A stretch of DNA of 64,000 nt from Toxonevra muliebris (lineage: Eukaryota; Arthropoda; Insecta; Diptera; Pallopteridae), in assembly GCA_963691655.1 (NCBI GenBank), contig OY829326.1, positions 37,289,989 through 37,353,988 of the forward strand. The letters run 5' to 3'. The translations under genes were made by a program, and so were the position numbers. This document shows, in pieces, positions 56,951 to 64,000 of the stretch (position 1 is the first letter of the stretch; every line of letters starts with the position of its first letter). The notes beneath the pieces were generated by a model. That model saw nothing but the letters and a program-made list of their open reading frames with translations, was not told where the DNA came from and did no database searches.

Positions 56951-57026
56951 CGTCGCCTGAGAATTGATTTGGCGTATAGGCATAGGAATACTTATACACA
57001 TACGCCAAATCAATTCTCTGGCGATG
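56951..57026. repeat. 76-bp hairpin insertion in the left arm of the Tc1-like element
   Basis: Arms 56953-56977 and 57000-57024 pair at 24 of 25 positions (core GAGAATTGATTTGGCGTAT), loop 22 nt. ATTT occurs at both edges (56947-56950 and 57027-57030), a possible 4-bp duplication. The opposite arm of the element lacks it. Confidence 0.8.
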
Positions 57027-57289
57027 ATTTGCAACTAGAAAAAGTTAATATGAAAATTGAAGAAAAATCGAAAAAGTTTTCAAAACTTTGTCGCATATCC
57101 ATTATTGTTCCATGTCTACGTGGCATTGGCTTTATTAAATGTTTCGTCTAATCGATTCTAACACGCTTCTATTGCTTTTGAACATCCTCATACAGATCGT
57201 CCAGTTTCTTAAACGTATTCGTGTCAATCTTTTGCTTCACGAGCGTCAAATAACTTCTCAGTTGTGTTTAGATCGAGGGACTATACTGG

Positions 57290-57968
57290 AAAAATGAGAA
57301 ATTTTACATTTTTTTGCGACAAGGCAAGCTTTTACCAATTTAAACATGCGCTTTGGGATTCTGTGGAAACGTCCAATCAAGCGGCATTTCCAAGCTAGCG
57401 TGCGGAAGTATAATGTTTTTTAAAACGTTTTTATAATCGTTGTACTACATAATTTCCCAAATGTGATGCGTTGGCCCTTTACTATTTGCTGAAAAGACCC
57501 CAGACCACAATATAACCTCCTTGGTGCTATACCGTACCCGGTGTATGTCAAGGACCGTGTGGTCTTTTAACAAATTATTTTCCGTCAGAATCGGAATTTT
57601 GCTAATTTTGCTCTCATCTAACGATAAAGCGTTTTGCAACTGTTGGAAAGTCCAATTTTTGTATTTATGAGAAATTTTAAATGAGTTAAGCTATTTTTCA
57701 TAGAGTAAACGCGTTTTCGGTAATTTTGTATCCGCTTAATCCACTTTTTTTTAGGTCGTCGCTTGATGGTCGATGATGATATATCCAACTGAAGTGCACT
57801 TTTTATTTCTCTCGGTTCCACTTTCTGATTTGTTTTCATCAATTTTATGATTTCATTAGTTTTTCTACACGTTTCTTTGCGAGGTGTTCCACCTGTATGA
57901 CGCAGATCAACGATACTGCTGTTAACAATTCGCGAAATCGAAAACTTATGTATTGAATACTTTTTCAA
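57290..57968 (-). pseudogene. Tc1-like transposase, broken
   Basis: The open piece at 57618-57968 reads FSISRIVNSSIVDLRHTGGT then PRKETCRKTNEI, and later LDISSSTIKRRPKKKWIKR, the paired HTH region of Tc1 transposases. After stops, LLKDHTVLDIHRVRYSTKEV and ILWSGVFSANSKGPTHHI correspond to the VWG-CFS-GxGPLH block. The first catalytic DESKF is reduced to DESKI. No third catalytic residue remains. Inactive. Confidence 0.75.
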
Positions 57969-58457
57969 AATTTCTGTTTAAGATAAACTATTCCACCCCC
58001 TTTCGATCTAAGTCCAATTTAGAGCCATTGGATGCGTGAAGCGAAAGATTGGCACGAATACGTTTAAGAAACTGTATGATCTGTCTGTATGAGGATGTTC
58101 AAAAGCAATGGAAGTGAGTTCGAATCAGACGAAACATTTAATAGGGCCAATGCCACGTAGACGTGCAACAATGATCGTGACAAAGTTTTGAAAACTTTTT
58201 CGATTTTTCTTCAATTTCCACATTATCTTTTTCTAGTTGCAAATGTTTTGAACTCATCAATTAAGACTTTAATTTAATATAACTTCCTTCTTTTTTTATT
58301 TGCAACACTAGTTCGTACTTTTAATTTTTTATAATAAATGGCAATAAATACACTTTGTTTTAAATAAAAAAGATTTTCGATAAAAATTATTTAAGTGAAC
58401 TTAAGAAGTCATTTAAAATACAAGTGATTTTGGTTGCAAATGATATGACCGGGACTG

Positions 58458-61032
58458 CATATCGTCGTCGTTCAAGCAGAAATCACTAAGTCCATATTAA
58501 TTTTTTTAATTCGATCCGTATTAATTTGCTTCTATAATATAATAAATTAGATTTTTGATGATCCACTTGAATCGTATAATAATCTGTATATCAATCTGTT
58601 GACTTTTTTTTACCAATGTTCGCAGCGTACTGCATGTACTGCATAAACTAACTACATTTCAAAAATAAAAAAATTGACTTAGTGAGTTTTGTCAGAACGA
58701 CGACGATATATACATTAACCAAAGAATTTAAGGGGCAGTGTTTGGGAACAAATTCTCTCCACAGTATTAATACCTTTTGAATGAACGAAAATATCTAAAC
58801 CTCCTTCTTCTCTTTCAAATTCTTTGGATCTCTTAGTGTATGCTTATATAAATAATTTGGTCCAAACTTTTCTCAATGTCAATGTAAAATAGACCCGTAT
58901 CCAAAAGTGTGAAATTCTCAAAATTACCTGCTCTTAAATACATTAAACGATTGATTTGTATACTTCTAGATACAGAAATTAACGCAGCACTTGCCTTTAG
59001 CGATTGTTGGTTGCTAATCAATCGCTTTTTCATGCTCTTTGTAATGAAATTCGAAATGCCTGAAGTTTTTTAAAAACTCTCAAAAGAAAATCCAATTACT
59101 ATTTATTCTCACATGTTGGACAGTGCAATTTACTCCGTATATATGTATGAACGTTTCTTGTATATACAGATATTCACACATACGCACATACAAACAGTTA
59201 CTTACCTACATTTGCACATGCCAAAAATGAATGTAATGCAAAAATTGAGGTGCTAAAGATCTTAACGCTTAAATGAGGTCATGCACTTTTTTCTTCGTAA
59301 AAAAAAAAAAAACTTTTCCTTCCTCTTTTTTTTCGTTTGATTATTTGTAAATTACTTTTCTATTTTTACTGGTAGAAATTTTTACACGTACATTTTCGAA
59401 AGCAAATGGCAACTGCTGCTAGTGTTTTTTTTTTCTTTTTCTTACTTCTTCCTGGTTTTAATTTTCAAATATTTTTTCTTTCACGTTCGTTCATTCGATG
59501 CGGGTTTATTAGCAACGTTCGCTCATTCACGCTTGCACGCTGTCAAGCGTTGCTGAAATATAAAATGTTTGATTTTGCACTTAACAGTGGCGAGCGATAG
59601 TTTAACAAAGCATTGAAAATGAAAATGTGGAATTGTGACTTGGTGAAACAAGAGAAGCATTATTTTTCAGAGCTTCAGAAGTTGTGCGGCATTTTTGAAT
59701 TGCAAAAATTTGCTTCTTTTTTTTTTTGGCATGATTTTCCTTCGTTTCAATGGAAAAATCTAATTTTATGTTAAGATTTCAGAAATGAAATTTTATATTT
59801 AGAGTGAAACCTGAAAGAAAAGTTTTTGTTTTAACTTTCTTTTATTTTATGTAGTCAAAATGAAAGATGGAAAATCTTGATTTTAGTTTTTGAGTTGCGA
59901 ATGAAATTGAATCGAGCTGCGAGAAAAAATTGCAAGAGATGAAAAAGAGATGAAGTATTAATTTGCATTTATATTCACTTTAAAGCGCCGTCGTCATCGT
60001 TGTTGTTGTTGTTGTTTGCGTTATTATTATCGCCGCATATTCATACATACTAAAAATGCAGTTATTACAATACACACACATACATACATCTTCATCTATA
60101 CATGTAGTAGAAAAGCTTGTGAGCCGCATTTACTGTTGCTACTGCAATTAAAATGAAAATCCTTCGCTTTTTATTTTTTTTATTTTTGTACTTCTTGTTA
60201 TTGTTGTTATATCAACATGCTCGTAAAATAACGATAAACTCTCCACCGAAAAAAATGTGCTGACTTTTATGATATCATAGCAAAACACATCCGCAAAGCA
60301 ACACTCTCACATACGTACATACATATAAATATGCATTATAGACTTGTGTATACATGCACGTAGCTACATACCAAATAACATCAACAGTATACACATCATC
60401 AGTAACAGTAACATCAGCAGCAGCAGCAGCAGCAGCATAAACAGCCTTTGCAACAGCAACAGTAGCAACAACAACCTTAACTACATATATCATCATCGCC
60501 ATCACCACCAAAAATGTTGAACGAGAATATTAATATTCATCATACGCCTGGTATACTCACTCGTACATTCTCATTCACTCAGTTAACAGACTTTGACTAA
60601 AGACATCATGCTGCATAACTTTAAGAAGATATACAAAAGCATATATATAAATTCTATATGAGACATGCATCAATAGCCAGTGTGTGTATAGAGATATGTA
60701 TGTATGTGGGCCGCCGCCAAAAAATGTGCAAGTCATCTTGTTTTTATTTTTCACTTTTTTTTTTTCTGTTTTTCTAAAAATTTTTATTTAACTTCTTTTT
60801 TTTTTTGCTTTTTGGTTATGCAAAAATTTTTAGTATTTTCATATACTATATATACATAGATAAAAGTTTTTTTTTTTTAGTTGTAGTGTGTGTTTTTCAT
60901 AAATATTTTTTGTACACTGCTTTTAAAATATAAAGGCACATTAGTTAATTACCTCTAGCATAGTCTGAACTGACGACTTACATATTTAAAAAGTTCGGTT
61001 ATTTCGTTTTATGTATCAAATATTTATTTTAT
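58458..61032. other. AT-rich intron with simple repeats
   Basis: No exon recognised. Contains GTTGTTGTTGTTG near 59999-60017, (CAG)n at 60413-60436 and CA/TA-rich tracts. 59505-59610 is richer in GC with TATAAAA at 59559, a weak promoter candidate. Confidence 0.5.
60413..60436. repeat. (CAG)n microsatellite
   Basis: Eight CAG units within a wider CAA/CAG-rich stretch. Not in an open frame that joins to sif. Confidence 0.85.
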
Positions 61033-61575
61033 TATTTTATTAAGTATTCCCAATTCAAATTACCTCTTTCTGCTTTAAAAATGGCGTTTTCTGATTTTTA
61101 AATGACCACATAAAATCTAAATCTACCATTTCCAACTATTAAATCACTACTCCGAATTAAAATTGAACTTTACTGATTTTAAAATGACGCTTTCTGATTT
61201 CAAAGTGGCCCTTTCTCATTTTAAAATGGCTCATTTTGATTTTGAAATGACAACTTCGAATTATATTTGGACCTTTCTGATTTTAAAATGATGCACTCTG
61301 ATTTTGGAACACCTACTCCGAATACAAATTGGCCGATCTCTGATTGGGAAACACTCCGAATCTAAATTAATCCTTTCTGATTTTGAAATGACAACTTCGA
61401 ATTATATTTAAACCTTTCTGATTTTAAAATGATGCTCTCCGATTTTGGAACACCTACTCCGAATTCAAATTGGCCTTTTGTACTTTTAAAATGACTTTCT
61501 GATTTCTTATTTTGAAACGTCCACTCCGAACTCAAATTGACCCTTTCGGATTTTAAAATGACGCTCTTTGAATTC
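61033..61575. repeat. Tandem repeat with a 141-bp higher-order period
   Basis: Short units of about 38-45 bp around CTGATTTTAAAATGA and CTCCGAATTCAAATTGGCC alternate along the tract. The longer block starting CAACTTCGAATTATATTT recurs at 61251 and 61392, a 141-bp period. The tract resumes at 63074 after the LINE insertion. Confidence 0.75.
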
Positions 61576-61584
61576 CAATGACTA

Positions 61585-63073
61585 GGTAGGTAGGTAGATA
61601 GAGTTGCTGCTCCCTCTAACAGAGGGAACACAATTAGCGCTAGCGCTAGAGCGCCGTTTTAAGATTACAACCTCATTTATTGTCTAGACTCAGTTCGTGC
61701 AATTGAAAAATTGGAGAAGTTTTCCAATTTCGAGTTCGGAGATCTTGGTTACGTCATCTAAAAAAGGTTTGTGGAATAAAATTGTTGACTGGTCGGAGCA
61801 AGAACGGGACAATGACATAGAAAGTGGATTAGAGTCTCTCTTTCTTCAAGGTTGTTGCAGCTTCTGCAGTGTGTGTTGAGTGGAATGCGTGGTCCCCTAT
61901 TGCCCAATTCCCTGTCAGTACTGCACTCAGCCTGGCTACATCGGATCGGGTGTCCCCGGTTTTGCTATGTTTGATTTTTGGCCATGTTTTCCTGGTTACG
62001 TCGCATGTGGAAAGGCTTTTCCATCTGCTATCTGCAAGGGTAAGGAAGTAAGAGAGTATATCAGTCTTGATTTTATTCAGGAGAATTGTTACAGATTGTG
62101 CCTGAGTTAAATCCAGAGCTGAACCTCGCTTTGCTAATTCATCGGCTTTTTAATTGCCTTCGATTTTCCTGTGATTAGGGACCCAAATAAGGCCAATGCC
62201 CAGCCTAAGACTTAGGGTGGCGAACAACTCCTTGCATTGGTTAACTAATCTAGAGGATATTATGTCTGAGCCTAGATCTTTAATGGCTGCTTGGCTGTCT
62301 GTGAAGATAGCTACTTTAACCCTTCTTTTAGCAGGCTTCTCTGATTGCCAGAAGTTTGACCTGCAAAGCACTGTCTTCATTGGGGTATCTAAGAGATTCG
62401 GTATTGAGCCCAATATTTGACCCGTCGGTGTAGAGTTCTATCTCATGACCAGCTCTAATGCGATTTCTTCTCCAATCTGCTCTTTTTTTTTTTGAAACAA
62501 GATGTCAAAGCCCTTCTTGAAGTTTAATTTGGTTATCATGTAGTCAGTGTTATGTTGGTTTGGTGTATTCGGTACTTGTGATAGAATTCTGCTGTGTCCG
62601 TAGTTTTTGGCAGTCCAGGACTCTACCTCTCTGAGTCTGACTGCACTTGAAGCTGCGGAAGCTTTGGCATAAAGTTCCATAGGAAACAAGTGTACTAAGT
62701 AGCACGTTTAGGGCCTCCGTTAGGTATAAGCAGATAGCAGCTGTAATGCCTATGCATGCTGACCTTAATATCCCTATATCCCTTCCTCATAACATGCCAC
62801 CATACTAATGATGTTTCCAACTGAGCTTAGTGTCTAGGATGACCCCTAGGTATTTGGGGTTCTTTGATAAAGTAAGTGTATGACTATTCAATTTAAGTAG
62901 ATTAAAGCTTGGTAAAGCTTTTATTTGGATTCACTCTCAGGCCACACTTCACCGTCCAGTTTCTGAGTGAGTCCAAAGCTCCTTTCATAATCTCGCTTAT
63001 TAGGTTTGGAAACAGACCTGAGACTATGATCAACACATCATCCGCATAAGCTACCACTTTTATCCCCCTTTTG
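61585..63073 (-). mobile_element. 5'-truncated non-LTR retrotransposon with RT and RNase H remnants
   Basis: Minus strand. The reverse transcriptase catalytic block is present: KRGIKVVAYADDVLIIVSG (YADD codons at 63037-63048), followed by NWTVKCGLRVNPNK. Further downstream is a RNase H remnant: VAIFTDSQAAIKDLGSD and GIGLIWVPNHRKIEGN. The 3' end is a (TACC/TAGA)-type tail, read on + as AGGTAGGTAGGTAGATAG. Many stops and shifts. CAATGACTA at 61576 and CAATGTCTA at 63074 form a likely target-site duplication with one mismatch. Confidence 0.8.
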
Positions 63074-64000
63074 CAATGTCTACTGCGAATTCAAGTTGAA
63101 CTTTTATGGTTTGAAAATTGCGTTTTTAGCTTAACTTATTGAGTAAAAGATCTTTTTTCGATCTATTTTAGGTCTGATGATAAGAAACTGAGTTTTGATC
63201 GAGGTTCGGCTTAATTTTTAATCTGACTTTTTGGCTGAATTTTAATGCGTGATCCGTGATTGAAGCGTGATCCGACTCTTGATCCGATTTTATTTTAATG
63301 ATGGTTTGAATTTTCGAATTCATTCCAATTTGTGGCCTGAATTTATAATTATAATTATAATTTTTAATCAGAAATTGATCCTATTTTAATATTTGCCAGG
63401 GCCTGAGTCTGCATGTGTGTGTTTCCTTCGATATATTCTTCTCACAAGAGCAAACTAGCCAAAACATGTTTGAGAGTAAACTCTAAAATTAGAGAATGAA
63501 CTTATGATAAAAATTATAAGTCTACAAGCATGCCATTTAGCATGACTGTGTCATGAAAAATGTCAGTGGTATCAAGCTAAAAGCATATTGTATGTAGTCT
63601 ATTAAAAATTTACTTTCCCCATACTTATTACAATATACAGAGTATAAATAAGTCGAATTGTATCAACTCGAAAATTTTCTCATTCCCATTTTATTCTCAC
63701 TTTGTCTGGTTGTGGTTTTTTGTGTGCTGTGGTTGCCTGTGATTTTTTTCATGTGTGTGTATGAGCATTTTTCATACTTGCTGACTGACCCAGTTGTAAT
63801 TTATTAAAAGAAAAAACAACAAAAACAACATACCAGCACACAGAACAGCAACGGCAACATCAGCGCCAGTAGTAGTTAGAGGTTTGTAGTTGTAGTCACA
63901 GTAGCTCATATTCTCATCACTTTTCGTTGTTACACTTCGTCTTTGCGTCGTATATATGAAATCCTGTTTTTCTTTTTTTTTTATGTGCCACTTCTTGTTT
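63074..64000. other. Residual tandem repeat, then AT-rich intron to the window end
   Basis: 63074-63130 continues the 61033-61575 repeat. The rest has AT-rich sequence and a CAACAAAAACAACATACCAG-like tract near 63810-63860. No exon recognised. Confidence 0.55.

Larger units (their letters stand above)
56744..58457 (-). mobile_element. Tc1-like element with very long inverted arms
   Basis: The arms 56744-57290 and about 57990-58457 are inverted copies of each other over roughly 470 bp (GTCATATCATTTGCAACC at both tips), with many small differences. The centre carries a broken minus-strand transposase. Long-arm (IR/DR-type) Tc1 elements such as Minos-like and S-like families are known in flies. 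The left arm alone carries a 76-bp hairpin insertion (56951-57026). Confidence 0.8.

Noticed and set aside
60413..60436. CAG repeat as a polyglutamine exon
   Set aside because: No flanking splice sites in a phase compatible with sif, and the surrounding frame is short and interrupted.
61362..61631. Minus-strand 89-codon frame with repeated KSES/LKSER motifs
   Set aside because: The repeated peptide simply reflects the tandem DNA repeat, and the frame runs into the LINE tail.
51564..64000. Further sif coding exons (PH, DH domains)
   Set aside because: I looked for the acidic segment and PH-domain motifs expected after residue 823 and found none flanked by splice sites; they should lie beyond the window.

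Overview
The window is AT-rich, intron-rich animal DNA of higher-fly (dipteran) type, most like a calyptrate or blowfly-sized genome. The reasons are one conserved Drosophila-type gene spread over tens of kilobases, GT/AG introns, and a heavy load of insect Tc1/mariner, hAT, piggyBac-like and non-LTR elements. I see no bacterial operons, rRNA, intact tRNA gene or CRISPR array.

The one host gene I can support is still life (sif), the fly orthologue of the TIAM-type Rac guanine-nucleotide exchange factors, on the + strand. Twelve coding exons run from the start codon at 24530 to 51563. Their phases agree at every junction and give 823 residues: an acylation-type N-terminus (MGNKLSCSC), a WH1/EVH1 domain in exons 2-3, then a long low-complexity region rich in Ser, Gly, Asn, His and Arg/Glu/Asp. 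Frame is open at the last donor. The PH, Ras-binding, PDZ, DH and second PH domains expected of the family are not here and should lie past position 64000. A probable non-coding 5' exon sits at 24290-24404.

Layout: 1-24289 is upstream DNA (or a 5' intron) with three DD37E Tc1/mariner copies, a SINE-like repeat split by a hAT-type element, a 3' fragment of an I-like LINE, Tc1 debris and a 0.94 kb hAT-type element packed with GACTTCA repeats. 24290-51563 is the sif exon region. Its introns hold a nearly complete mariner (26227-27484), a satellite-like tract split by an element with a Myb/SANT-like remnant (30387-31501), an internally deleted mariner (37441-38354), a piggyBac-like MITE (45187-45851) and a degenerate hAT element with LINE sequence inside it (46189-47947). 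51564-64000 is a long sif intron with a MITE pair, a Tc1 element with arms of about 470 bp and a nested 76-bp hairpin, and a second LINE fragment (61585-63073) inserted in a tandem repeat.

Every transposase or reverse transcriptase reading frame found is broken. I did not find a new multi-gene system. The most useful observations are the upstream open frame and TGA before the sif start, a NAGNAG splice acceptor, frame-neutral cassette exons, and several nested insertions with readable target-site duplications that allow relative dating.
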